In this document: piece after piece, positions 8,036-15,983 of the stretch | Layout: each line of letters opens with the position of its first letter | Position numbering within the stretch: the stretch's first letter is position 1 | NCBI RefSeq assembly: GCF_001005825.1 | Contig: NZ_LBHV01000008.1 | Span: 64,501-128,500, forward strand | Length of the DNA: 64,000 nt | Direction of reading: 5' to 3' | Source of the DNA: Rhizobium sp. LC145 | GTDB taxonomy: Bacteria > Pseudomonadota > Alphaproteobacteria > Rhizobiales > Rhizobiaceae | Made by a program: the position numbers and the translations under genes | The notes under the pieces: model-generated | What the model saw: the letters and a program-made list of their open reading frames with translations, nothing else | What the model was told of the DNA's origin: nothing | The model's database searches: none

Positions 8036-8899
8036 ATGCAGACCGTGTTCAGCATAGCCATCGATGCACTCGCCTATGGAATGGTGCTCTTCGTGATATC
8101 GATCGGCCTTTCGGTGACCATGGGCCTGATGCGGGTGGTGAACCTTGCTCATGGCGCCTTTGCCATGATCGGCGGCTATCTCGCTTCCTATGCCGCGCGT
8201 GACCTCGGGCTCGGCTACGCGATCGCGACCCTCATCGCGGTGATCGGCACGATCATCATCGCCATTCCGATCGAGCGCTTTCTCTACCGCCGCATCTATG
8301 GCGCGCCCGAGCTGACCCAGGTGCTGATGACGATCGGCATCACCTTCTGCATCATCGGTATCGCCAACTTCCTGTTCGGCCCGACGCTGAAGACCATTCC
8401 CCTGCCTCAGACCCTGCAGGGTTCGGCCGATCTCGGCTTCCGGTCGATCGCGACCCATCGCATTTTTGCGATCCTCTGCGGCCTCGTCGTTGCGGGCGCG
8501 CTCTGGTTCTTCATCGAACGCACCGCCTTCGGCATCAAGCTTCGCGCGGCGGTCGACAATGCGGCCATGGCGGCAGCGCTCGGCGTGCGTACCGAAGTGG
8601 TCTACGCGGTCAGCTTTGCGGTGGCCGTCGGTCTCGCAGCTCTCGGCGGCGTGGTCGGCGCGGAACTCCTGCCAGTCGAGCCCTACTATGCGCTGCGGTA
8701 TATGGTGACCTTCCTCGTGGTGGTTGCGGTCGGTGGCGCAGGCTCCATACCGGGGGCCTTGATTGCCTGTCTTCTGCTCGGTGCGATCGACACCACCGGA
8801 CGCTATCTTGCGCCCGAATACGGTGAGTTCTTCTTCTACCTGGCGGTGATCCTGATCGTGACGATCTTTCCGCGCGGTCTGGCGGGGAGGCTCAAGTAA
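8036..8899 (+). CDS. ABC importer permease, LivH type
   Basis: A 287-residue inner-membrane permease of the branched-chain amino acid/aromatic acid family. The family marks are MGLMRVVNLAHGAFAMIGGY in the first third and the cytoplasmic coupling motif AMAAALGVRTEVVYAVSFAVA, where the permease contacts the ATPases. About eight hydrophobic segments are visible. AGGAGG precedes the ATG. Its TAA overlaps the next ATG (TAATG at 8897-8901). It would correspond to PcaN or PcaV of the S. meliloti system. Confidence 0.88.
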   Translation: MQTVFSIAIDALAYGMVLFVISIGLSVTMGLMRVVNLAHGAFAMIGGYLASYAARDLGLGYAIATLIAVIGTIIIAIPIERFLYRRIYGAPELTQVLMTIGITFCIIGIANFLFGPTLKTIPLPQTLQGSADLGFRSIATHRIFAILCGLVVAGALWFFIERTAFGIKLRAAVDNAAMAAALGVRTEVVYAVSFAVAVGLAALGGVVGAELLPVEPYYALRYMVTFLVVVAVGGAGSIPGALIACLLLGAIDTTGRYLAPEYGEFFFYLAVILIVTIFPRGLAGRLK

Positions 8900-9906
8900 T
8901 GGCAGTTTCCATGAATGACAGTGTCACGGCCGGACTTCCGGTTCGCAGAAAATTCGATACCGGAAGCCTGATTGGCCTCGTCGCGATCATCGTAATCGGG
9001 GTCGCCGGATATTTCCTCTTCCCGAACAATCTTGCTCTGTTGACCCGCATCATCGCGATCATGCTGCTGGTGTTGTCGATCGACCTCGTGACGGGCTATT
9101 GCGGTGTCGCCACGCTCGGACATGCGGCGCTGTTCGGTGCCGGCGCTTATGGAGCGGGAATCGCGGCAGTCCATTTCGGGATTACCGAGCCATTGACGAT
9201 GACCGTGGTCGGCGCGATCGCCGGTGCGCTTGCAGGTCTGATCTCCGGCATCGTCATCCTGCGTGCTCACGGCTTGCCGCAACTCGTGCTGTCGATCGCC
9301 GTCATCCATCTTTTCCACGAAGCTGCCAATAAAGCGTCGGCCTGGACCGGTGGCAGCGATGGCCTTGCGGGGATCGCACCGGACGCGCTGCTCGGCATGT
9401 TCCAGTTCGATCTCTGGGGCCGCACCGCCTATATTTACGGGCTGGTTCTGCTGATCGTGGTTTTCCTCGGCTTGCGTGTGCTGGTCCGTTCACCCTTCGG
9501 CATGCTGGCCCGTGGTGCGCGCGAAGACCCGATCCGCATTTCGGCCATGGGCGCTTCGGTCAAGTCCGTGCTGCTGCGAATGTACGTGATCTCGGGGGTC
9601 GTGGCCGGTATCGGCGGCGCCTTGACGGCGATCTCGACCCAGGTCGTGGGTCTCGACAGCCTTTCCTTCACGCTTTCAGCGGAGTCGCTGGTCATGCTGG
9701 TGCTTGGGGGCACCGGTTCTCTTTACGGAGCGATGATCGGAACCGTGGTCTTCATGTGGTTCGAGGATCTCGTTTCGGCTGCTAATCCCTTCCACTGGCT
9801 CACCATGGTCGGAGCGCTGCTCATAGCAGTCGTTCTTTTTGCGCCGAAGGGGCTCTACGGCTCCGGTGCCGTTATCCTCGGCCGCTTCAAGGGAGGCCGC
9901 AAATGA
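8899..9906 (+). CDS. ABC importer permease, LivM type
   Basis: A 335-residue second permease of the same importer. Typical LivM features are LVTGYCGVATLGHAALFGAGAY after the first membrane segments and the coupling region ISAMGASVKSVLLRMYVISG, plus VLGGTGSLYGAMIGTVVF near the end. GGGGAGG lies 7 bases before the ATG at 8899. A second in-frame ATG at 8911 is possible. The stop overlaps the ATPase start by four bases, so the two are translationally coupled. Confidence 0.88.
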   Translation: MAVSMNDSVTAGLPVRRKFDTGSLIGLVAIIVIGVAGYFLFPNNLALLTRIIAIMLLVLSIDLVTGYCGVATLGHAALFGAGAYGAGIAAVHFGITEPLTMTVVGAIAGALAGLISGIVILRAHGLPQLVLSIAVIHLFHEAANKASAWTGGSDGLAGIAPDALLGMFQFDLWGRTAYIYGLVLLIVVFLGLRVLVRSPFGMLARGAREDPIRISAMGASVKSVLLRMYVISGVVAGIGGALTAISTQVVGLDSLSFTLSAESLVMLVLGGTGSLYGAMIGTVVFMWFEDLVSAANPFHWLTMVGALLIAVVLFAPKGLYGSGAVILGRFKGGRK

Positions 9907-10667
9907 GCGCGCTGTTTGAAGTCCGTGGCCTCAACAAGAATTTCGGTGGCTTAACCGTCACCAACAATGTGTCGCTTTCGATGACGACGGGTGATCGGGT
10001 GGCGCTGATCGGTCCGAACGGCGCGGGCAAGACGACTTTCGTCAACCTCGTGACCGGGCACCTGAAGCCCACATCCGGCGATATCCGGCTGGCGGGCCAA
10101 GACATCACCGGCGCGAATGCCACGAGCCGCGTGCGTATGGGGCTGGTTCGCTCGTTTCAGGTCACGCGCCTCTTCTACGACATGACGCCGGAGGAGCATG
10201 TGGCGCTTGCCGTGCTGCAGCGGGAGAAGCGCTCCGGCCGGGTGATGGGGCATTATGCCGGCATGCCGGAAGTCATGGACGAGGTGCGTGAAATCCTCGA
10301 GCTGCTCGGTCTTGTCGAGCTTTCGCATCTGAAGGTCCGCGAGATTGCCTATGGCCAGCAGCGGCTTCTGGAGATCGCCTTGGCAATGGCGCTGAGGCCC
10401 AAAGTGCTGCTGCTCGACGAACCCGCCGCCGGGGTGCCGCAAAGCGAGACTGCACGCATCGAGCACGCGCTCGACAAGCTGCCGAGCGATCTGGCTGTGC
10501 TGATGATCGAGCACGACATGGATCTCGTCTTCCGCTTTGCCAAGCGGGTGATCGTGCTTGCCGCCGGCACGATCATCTTTGACGGTTCGCCAAAGGCTGT
10601 GACGCAGGACGCCCGCGTGCGTGAAGCCTATCTGGGGAGTTATGCGAATGCCAGCAGCGCCGCTTGA
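9903..10667 (+). CDS. ABC importer ATPase, LivG type
   Basis: A 254-residue cytoplasmic ATPase. Walker A is GPNGAGKTTF, Walker B is VLLLDEPAAG, and the switch histidine is in MIEHDMD. The signature is the LivG-type variant IAYGQQRLLEIALAM rather than LSGGQ; LivG proteins usually have LSYGEQR. The Walker B tail reads AGVPQSE where many LivG proteins have AGLNPSE, a small departure that may reflect a subfamily. Its start overlaps the livM-type stop. Confidence 0.88.
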   Translation: MSALFEVRGLNKNFGGLTVTNNVSLSMTTGDRVALIGPNGAGKTTFVNLVTGHLKPTSGDIRLAGQDITGANATSRVRMGLVRSFQVTRLFYDMTPEEHVALAVLQREKRSGRVMGHYAGMPEVMDEVREILELLGLVELSHLKVREIAYGQQRLLEIALAMALRPKVLLLDEPAAGVPQSETARIEHALDKLPSDLAVLMIEHDMDLVFRFAKRVIVLAAGTIIFDGSPKAVTQDARVREAYLGSYANASSAA

Positions 10668-11364
10668 GGTCAAAGGCCTGTCGGCCGGCTATGGTCCGAC
10701 ACGTGTGATCGAGGATGTCTCCTTTTCGGTGGCGGCGGGCTCACGGCTTGCCGTGCTCGGCCGCAACGGCATGGGGAAGACGAGCCTTTTCGCCACGCTT
10801 GCCGGCCAGACCCGTCGCTATGGGGGCGAAATCTGGGTGGGTGGCCGCGACATTTCCGGGGAGCCGAGTGCCGCCCGAGCGCTTCTGGGGCTGGGCTACG
10901 TGCCGCAGACCCGAGACGTCTTCCCGACGCTGACGGTTGAGGAGAACCTCTTTGTCGGGCTGAAGAACCGGCCGAGGGATGCCATCCAGGAAGCCTACGA
11001 CATGTTTCCGCGGCTGAAAGAGCGGCGAAGGAACCTCGGCAGCCAGCTTTCCGGCGGCGAACAGCAGATGCTTTCCACCGCTCGCAGCATCCTTGGGCAG
11101 CCGACCGTGCTGCTGCTGGACGAGCCACTGGAAGGGCTTGCGCCCGTGATCTGCGAGGAGTTGATGGCGGCCTTTTCGCGACTTGCGCAATCGGGCGACA
11201 TGACGATCCTGCTGGTCGAGCAGCGCATCCAGAGCGCACTGGATTTCGCGGACAATGTCCTCGTCCTGGAGCGCGGCCGTATCGCCTGGTCCGGAACGCC
11301 TGCGGAGCTTTCAGCCGATCACGTCGCGGTCGAGCGGTTCCTCGGCGTCGGCGGGCTGCATTGA
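10648..11364 (+). CDS. ABC importer ATPase, LivF type
   Basis: A 238-residue second ATPase of the importer. Walker A is LGRNGMGKTSL, the signature is LSGGEQQMLSTAR and Walker B is VLLLDEPLEGLAP, the standard LivF form. I chose the ATG at 10648 (MPAAPLEVKGLSAGYG) because GGGGAG at 10634-10639 lies 8 bases upstream; ATG 10642 is also in frame. The gene starts inside the preceding one and overlaps it by 20 bases, a sign of tight coupling. It is the last gene of the pca-linked importer operon. Confidence 0.87.
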   Translation: MPAAPLEVKGLSAGYGPTRVIEDVSFSVAAGSRLAVLGRNGMGKTSLFATLAGQTRRYGGEIWVGGRDISGEPSAARALLGLGYVPQTRDVFPTLTVEENLFVGLKNRPRDAIQEAYDMFPRLKERRRNLGSQLSGGEQQMLSTARSILGQPTVLLLDEPLEGLAPVICEELMAAFSRLAQSGDMTILLVEQRIQSALDFADNVLVLERGRIAWSGTPAELSADHVAVERFLGVGGLH

Positions 11365-11399
11365 GCCGTTCGGTTCATATGGCTTGACGGGCCAGTTCG

Positions 11400-11441
11400 C
11401 CTCGGCTCAGTTTGTGCTTTGCACCATTGCCTGAGCCGAGG
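11400..11441. repeat. Perfect 11-bp inverted repeat before the M20 peptidase gene
   Basis: CCTCGGCTCAG (11400-11410) and CTGAGCCGAGG (11431-11441) are exact reverse complements with a 20-base loop, inside which GTGC-TTT-GCAC forms a second small stem. The right arm ends in the purine-rich ribosome-site region of the gene starting at 11450. It may be an end-of-operon structure for the importer or a leader hairpin that masks the ribosome site. There is no T-run. Confidence 0.6.
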
Positions 11442-11449
11442 GATTCCCG

Positions 11450-12832
11450 ATGAGCGCGCTGCAAACCGATCTCGAACGCATCTTCACGCATATCGATGAG
11501 AACCGCGAAATCTTCGTTCGGCGGGTCATGGACCATGTCCGCCATCCGAGTATCAGCGCGCAGAATATCGGGATCGCCGAAGCGGCCGAACGCTTGGTGG
11601 GAATGCTGCAGCGCCTCGGCATGGAGACGGAAGCGATCCCCACCAGGAACCATCCCATGGTGCTCGGCCGGCTCGGGAAAATGCCGGAAAAGCCGACGGT
11701 TCTGCTTTACGGTCACTACGACGTACAGCCGCCCGAACCGTTGGATGCGTGGACAAGTCCGCCTTTCGAACCGGAGATCCGCGACGGCCGCATCTACGCC
11801 CGCGGCATCGGAGACAACAAGGGCCAGCATTTTGCGCAATTGCTGGCGATCGAATCCTGGCTGGCGATCGCGGGAGAACTCCCCTGCAACGTCATCTTCC
11901 TGCTGGAAGGCGAGGAGGAGATCGGCAGCCCGCAGATCGCCGATTTCGTGCGTGAACATGGCGAGAAGCTGAAGGCGGATTTCGTGGTCACCGCGGACGG
12001 CGCGCTGCATGAGAGCGATCGGCCGATCATCACCTATGGCGTGCGAGGCGTCGCCTCGTTCGAGTTGCGCAGCAAGACCGGCCGGCGGGACGCGCATTCC
12101 GGCAATTTCGGCGGCGTCATGCCGAACGCGATCTGGAAGCTCGTGCATCTGCTCGCCACGATGAAGAACGATAGGGGTGAGATTACCATCGAAGGCATCT
12201 ACGATCCCGTGGTGCCGCCGACCGAACTTGAACGCGAGGCGATGGCCGGCCTTCCGCTGGACTTCGAAAAGATCAAGGCCGATCTGGGGATTACGGAACT
12301 CGATGCGCCGGCAGACCGGGGCTATTACGAGCGGCTGATGTTCCAGCCGACGCTGACGATCAACGGATTTCACGGCGGTTACGGCGGGCCCGGCAGCAAG
12401 ACGGTTCTGCCTTGCGAAGCCGTTGCCAAGTGCGACATCCGCCTGGTGGAAAACCTGACGCCGGAATACGTCTACGAGAAGGTGAGGGCGCACGTGGAGC
12501 GCCATGCGCCGGACGTGGAATTCGTGTCGTCGAACAGCATGCTTCCTTCCAAGACGCCAATGGACAATCCCTATGGCCAGGTTATTCAGGATGCGATCAA
12601 GGCGGCGCGCAGCGTCGAACCGCTGCTCTATCCCTCGCTCGGCGGCAGCCTGCCGGACTACGTCTTCACCAAGATCCTCGGCATCCCCTCTTTCGTGGTG
12701 CCCTATGCCAATGCCGACCAGGCGAACCATGCGCCCAACGAGAACTTGAAGATCGAGCTTTTCATTCAGGGGATCAGAACGGGCGCAGCCCTGCTTGCAA
12801 AGCTCGGCGAAATGCCACCCGGCGGCAAGTGA
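11450..12832 (+). CDS. M20-family dipeptidase / metallohydrolase
   Basis: A 460-residue cytoplasmic two-zinc peptidase of the ArgE/DapE/ACY1/CPG2 (M20) family. The metal and catalytic signatures are LLYGHYDVQPPEP (His and Asp), GIGDNKGQ (bridging Asp), LEGEEEIGSP (general-base Glu and metal Glu) and VVTADGA. The insertion domain is the dimerisation region, and the last histidine is in ADQANHAPNE. It resembles carnosinase-like dipeptidases of about 460 residues. Exact substrate is not visible. It lies 85 bases after the importer operon, preceded by an inverted repeat, and converges on the acetyltransferase gene with two bases between stops. Confidence 0.87.
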   Translation: MSALQTDLERIFTHIDENREIFVRRVMDHVRHPSISAQNIGIAEAAERLVGMLQRLGMETEAIPTRNHPMVLGRLGKMPEKPTVLLYGHYDVQPPEPLDAWTSPPFEPEIRDGRIYARGIGDNKGQHFAQLLAIESWLAIAGELPCNVIFLLEGEEEIGSPQIADFVREHGEKLKADFVVTADGALHESDRPIITYGVRGVASFELRSKTGRRDAHSGNFGGVMPNAIWKLVHLLATMKNDRGEITIEGIYDPVVPPTELEREAMAGLPLDFEKIKADLGITELDAPADRGYYERLMFQPTLTINGFHGGYGGPGSKTVLPCEAVAKCDIRLVENLTPEYVYEKVRAHVERHAPDVEFVSSNSMLPSKTPMDNPYGQVIQDAIKAARSVEPLLYPSLGGSLPDYVFTKILGIPSFVVPYANADQANHAPNENLKIELFIQGIRTGAALLAKLGEMPPGGK

Positions 12833-12834
12833 TC

Positions 12835-13314
12835 TCAGGTGTTCGCGAATGCCTTCAGAGTTTCGCCGGAGAGCCGGTAGCGTATCCATTCGCTCATCGG
12901 CTCGGCGCCGATCGCCTCGTAGACGCGGATCGCCGGCTCGTTCCAATCCAGCACGCTCCATTCGAAGCGGCCGCATCCGTTATCGAGGGCGATCTTCGCC
13001 AGTTTTTTAAGCAGAGCCTTGCCGGCCCCGAGGCCGCGGGCATCCGGCGTCACATAGAGATCTTCCAGATAGAGCCCGTTCCTGGCCTGCCAGGTGGAGT
13101 AGTTGAAGAACCAGACCGCCATGCCGATCGGCTCGCCGTCGCTCTCGCAGATAAGCGCGCGCGTCACGGAGCCTTTGCCGAAAATGGATGAGCTCACCGT
13201 TTCGAGCGTTGCGGCAACCTCATGCTCGGCTTTCTCATAGATTGCCAATTCCCGGATGAAGCGCAGGATGGTCGCGGCATCCTCTGGAACGGCTTCGCGT
13301 ATGATAAGTGCCAT
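12835..13314 (-). CDS. GNAT N-acetyltransferase, diamine/thialysine acetyltransferase-like
   Basis: A 159-residue acetyl-CoA-dependent N-acetyltransferase. The acetyl-CoA binding motif A is visible as LYVTPDARGLGAGKALLKKL, followed by the typical motif B region RFEWSVLDWNEPAIRVYEAIGA. The run LYLEDLYV plus RGLGAGKALL recalls eukaryotic SSAT-type diamine and thialysine acetyltransferases and their bacterial relatives, so a polyamine or lysine analogue is a likely acceptor. The length fits (about 160). It is monocistronic. Confidence 0.8.
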   Translation of the reverse strand: MALIIREAVPEDAATILRFIRELAIYEKAEHEVAATLETVSSSIFGKGSVTRALICESDGEPIGMAVWFFNYSTWQARNGLYLEDLYVTPDARGLGAGKALLKKLAKIALDNGCGRFEWSVLDWNEPAIRVYEAIGAEPMSEWIRYRLSGETLKAFANT

Positions 13315-13404
13315 GGTGCCTCCGCATAGCTGGATCGCCGGAGGTCATGCGAAAGGCGTCGGCGGCTGTCAAGACATGTTTGGGGTCCTGCATGCGCCCT
13401 CTTT

Positions 13405-14325
13405 TCATAGGGCCATTTTTCTCGCCGTCGCCGTATGTTCGTTCATCCACTCGGCGCTTGCCTGAATGCCGCCCAAGGGAAAGACATGGACCTGCTCGAT
13501 GAGGCTTTCCGTATTGGCCGCACGGTAGCTCGCGAGGTCGTTGAGGAAATCGGTCGGTTCATAAGGAAGCAGCAGCTTGCGGAAATCGAGCGCACGTTTC
13601 TGAAGGATGCCGAGCGAGGGGCCGACACCGCATGATATGGCGAACTTGATGAGCGTCTGGAGCTTGGTCGGTCCGGCGACACCGACATGGATCGGAAGGC
13701 GGATGCCCGCGGCCGCGATGCGTTCGGACCAGGCGATGACCGGCTTGGCGTCGAAGGCGAACTGGGTGACGATCGCCATGCTGGCCGCTGTTTCCCCGGA
13801 AAAGGCCTGCTTCCAGCGCAAAGCTGCGTCGGTCCCGGCGGTGCCGTCATCCCCGTCGATATCCCTGTTTCCTTCCGGATGGCCTGCGACATGCAGGCGC
13901 CTGAAACCGTAACGATCGAAAAGCCCAGTCTTGATCATGGCGATTGAGCTGTCGAGCATGCCGGCCGGTTCGGCCGATCCGCCGCCGAGAAGCAGAGCCT
14001 GTTCCACGCCGGCCTCTTCCCGGTAGCGGCGGATCCAGGTTTCCAGTGTGCCGGTATCCGGTATGTTGCGTGCCGGGAAATGCGGCATCGGATGAAAACC
14101 TTCATCCGTCAATCGCCTTGCGGTAGCGACCATGTCGTCGATCGGCGTGCCGGCGATATGGGCGATATAGACGCGTGTGCCGGCCGGCAGCAATGCACGA
14201 AAATCCTCGATCTTGGCCGCGGTGCGAGGCATGACCTCGATCGAATAGCCGGCGAGAAAAGCACAACGATCATCGGCCTTCGGCGCAGCGTCATCCTCGC
14301 TGCGGAAGAGACTTGTCATTCCCAT
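13405..14325 (-). CDS. metF: MetF-like methylenetetrahydrofolate reductase, linked to the O-demethylase
   Basis: A 306-residue flavoprotein of the 5,10-methylenetetrahydrofolate reductase family. The start SIEVMPRTAAKIEDF matches the first strand of the barrel, with HFPARNIPD and ALLLGGGSAEP in place of the usual folate- and FAD-contact segments, and FAFDAKPVIAWSERI near the middle. It lies 92 bases downstream of the ligM-like gene on the same strand. In Sphingobium SYK-6, metF is likewise linked to ligM, where it oxidises the 5-methyl-THF formed by demethylation. I infer the same role. It could instead be a divergent housekeeping MetF, but the context argues against that. ATG 14319 is a second possible start. 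Confidence 0.85.
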   Translation of the reverse strand: MGMTSLFRSEDDAAPKADDRCAFLAGYSIEVMPRTAAKIEDFRALLPAGTRVYIAHIAGTPIDDMVATARRLTDEGFHPMPHFPARNIPDTGTLETWIRRYREEAGVEQALLLGGGSAEPAGMLDSSIAMIKTGLFDRYGFRRLHVAGHPEGNRDIDGDDGTAGTDAALRWKQAFSGETAASMAIVTQFAFDAKPVIAWSERIAAAGIRLPIHVGVAGPTKLQTLIKFAISCGVGPSLGILQKRALDFRKLLLPYEPTDFLNDLASYRAANTESLIEQVHVFPLGGIQASAEWMNEHTATARKMAL

Positions 14326-14417
14326 GCGATACCCCTGTTAACCAGTCATGGAAAGCTTGGCCCGAAGACACGGGGCGGGGAGCGGCGCGCGGGAAAGACT
14401 CCGCGCGCCGCGATCGG

Positions 14418-15830
14418 CTAGCCTGCCTTTCTGGTGCGCCAGCTTTCTGCGTAGCTCTCACGGGCCTCGCGGGCATAGGGCGTCGGCGAAACGCGCACCC
14501 GGATTTCGGCCTGCTTGTGCTTTTCAGTGGAAGTCTTGTCGGTGCCGCCGTTCGGCTCGCCCCAGACGAGCGTCAGAACGTCGCCGATCTGGACGTCGCC
14601 ATCGACCACGCCGAGTGACAGCATGCAGCGCTCGTTGTAGCTATAGCCGTTGAACATCGACATGCCGACCATCTTTCCATCGCGCAGGATCATGTCGGCG
14701 CTGGTGGAGGCATAGTTCGGCTGCGGGAAGTCGATCCATTTGTAGTGATCCTCGCCGGGACGGAAGGCGGAGGCGATGACGTTGACCACGTCCTCCGCAT
14801 TCCACTCGAAGGTCACTTTCTTGCGGTTCTTCGAATCCTTCAGCTTTGCCAGCGCAGGCTTGCCGATGAATTCGGATTTCCAGTCGATATAGAAGCCGTA
14901 TCCGAGTTCGAACGGATTGACGTAATAGTCTTCGATATTGCCCGAGGCGAAGCTGCCGCCGATGGCGCCGGTTGCTTCATAGCTGTCGGCGCCCAACCAA
15001 TCGCGATATTCCTTCATCATGCCGTCGCCGGTGTAGATGCCCGGCAGGGGCGAAGGTATCCAGCCGGACTCCAGCGTATTGGTGGAATAGGCGCGGCTGC
15101 CGACCTGGTGGAGGTCGACGCCCGCTTCGCGAGCCGATTCCAGGATGACGCTGCGGATATATTCCAGATCCGCATATGGCCCCCAGATTTCGAGCCCCGG
15201 CGCTCCTGCCATGCCGTGCCGCAGCGCCTGCACTCGTTTCGAGCCCACATTGATCCAGTCGACATGGAAGAACTTGATATCCGGAACCGGGCCGCCGTTC
15301 ATCTTCTCGAAGATTTTCGGCGCATCCGGACCCTGGATCTGGAAACGATAGTGAGTGCGGTAGACAGCCTTGCCGTCCGGGCGGGAGGGCGAGCGCGGGT
15401 CACGGTGGATGCGCACGTTCCACTTGCCGATCGCCTGCTGGAATTGCACCCAGTTGGCGGTCGGCGCACGGCCAACGAGCACGAACTTATCCTCCCGCTC
15501 CCGGAAGATGATCATATCGCCTATCACATGGCCTGCCGGCGTGACCGGCACGAAATGCTTGGCGCGATTGAGATCGAAATTCGTGAAGCTGTTGATGCCG
15601 ACATGGTCGAGGAAAGAGGCGGCGTCCGGTCCTTCGACAATCACCTCGTCCATGTGATGCGACTGATCGAACAGGACTGCCGATTCGCGCCATGCGCGCT
15701 GTTCGTCACGCCAGTTGGTGAACTCCGGGGCAACGACCGGGTATACATACATGCCGATGCGCGAGTTGCGCAGCATCTGCGCGACATTGCCTTTTTGCCC
15801 GATAACCTCGGAAAGACTGGATCTCGTCAC
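14418..15830 (-). CDS. ligM: Tetrahydrofolate-dependent aromatic O-demethylase, LigM/DesA family
   Basis: A 470-residue aminomethyltransferase-fold (GcvT-like) protein. From memory it aligns along its whole length with Sphingobium LigM (vanillate and 3-O-methylgallate O-demethylase) and DesA (syringate). Shared blocks include YVYPVVAPEF, SAVLFDQSHHM, VGRAPTANW, GSRAYSTNTLESGWIPSPLP and GMSMFNGYSYNER. Tyr30, Arg121 and Tyr248 line up with residues I recall as Tyr31, Arg122 and Tyr247 of LigM. The reaction moves the methoxy methyl to tetrahydrofolate, yielding protocatechuate from vanillate. The start is GTG, with AGGAGGAG 6 bases upstream. The linked metF and GntR genes and the nearby pca pathway support this reading. 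Exact substrate is not settled, and no LigH-type one-carbon gene is in the window. Confidence 0.85.
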   Translation of the reverse strand: MTRSSLSEVIGQKGNVAQMLRNSRIGMYVYPVVAPEFTNWRDEQRAWRESAVLFDQSHHMDEVIVEGPDAASFLDHVGINSFTNFDLNRAKHFVPVTPAGHVIGDMIIFREREDKFVLVGRAPTANWVQFQQAIGKWNVRIHRDPRSPSRPDGKAVYRTHYRFQIQGPDAPKIFEKMNGGPVPDIKFFHVDWINVGSKRVQALRHGMAGAPGLEIWGPYADLEYIRSVILESAREAGVDLHQVGSRAYSTNTLESGWIPSPLPGIYTGDGMMKEYRDWLGADSYEATGAIGGSFASGNIEDYYVNPFELGYGFYIDWKSEFIGKPALAKLKDSKNRKKVTFEWNAEDVVNVIASAFRPGEDHYKWIDFPQPNYASTSADMILRDGKMVGMSMFNGYSYNERCMLSLGVVDGDVQIGDVLTLVWGEPNGGTDKTSTEKHKQAEIRVRVSPTPYAREARESYAESWRTRKAG

Positions 15831-15859
15831 GATATCTCCTCCTCCAAAAAACTCCTCTG

Positions 15860-15867
15860 TGTATACA
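15860..15867. promoter_or_regulatory. Palindromic TGTATACA operator before the ligM-like gene
   Basis: TGTATACA sits 30 bases upstream of the ligM-like GTG start, flanked by CTCTG and TGAGG. An identical 8-base palindrome lies before the GntR gene at 16787-16794. FCD-type GntR regulators commonly bind such GTATAC-centred palindromes, so this is the likely operator. Confidence 0.6.
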
Positions 15868-15983
15868 TGAGGCTATCAAGCCAGAAATTTCAAGAGGAAA
15901 TATCGAGCGCGCCGATCACGATGGTTCGTGATGCCGGCGCTATCGGCGAAACAGTGCGGAGAAGGCGATGCCCGGTGGCCGGC

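Noticed and set aside
11375..12976. 533-residue open frame on the minus strand across the M20 peptidase gene
   Set aside because: It is antisense to a gene with all M20 metal motifs, shows arginine/histidine-rich shadow composition and matches no family.
14418..15830. Reading the ligM-like gene as glycine-cleavage T protein (GcvT)
   Set aside because: It is longer (470 versus about 360-380), there are no gcvH or gcvP neighbours, and the blocks match LigM/DesA.
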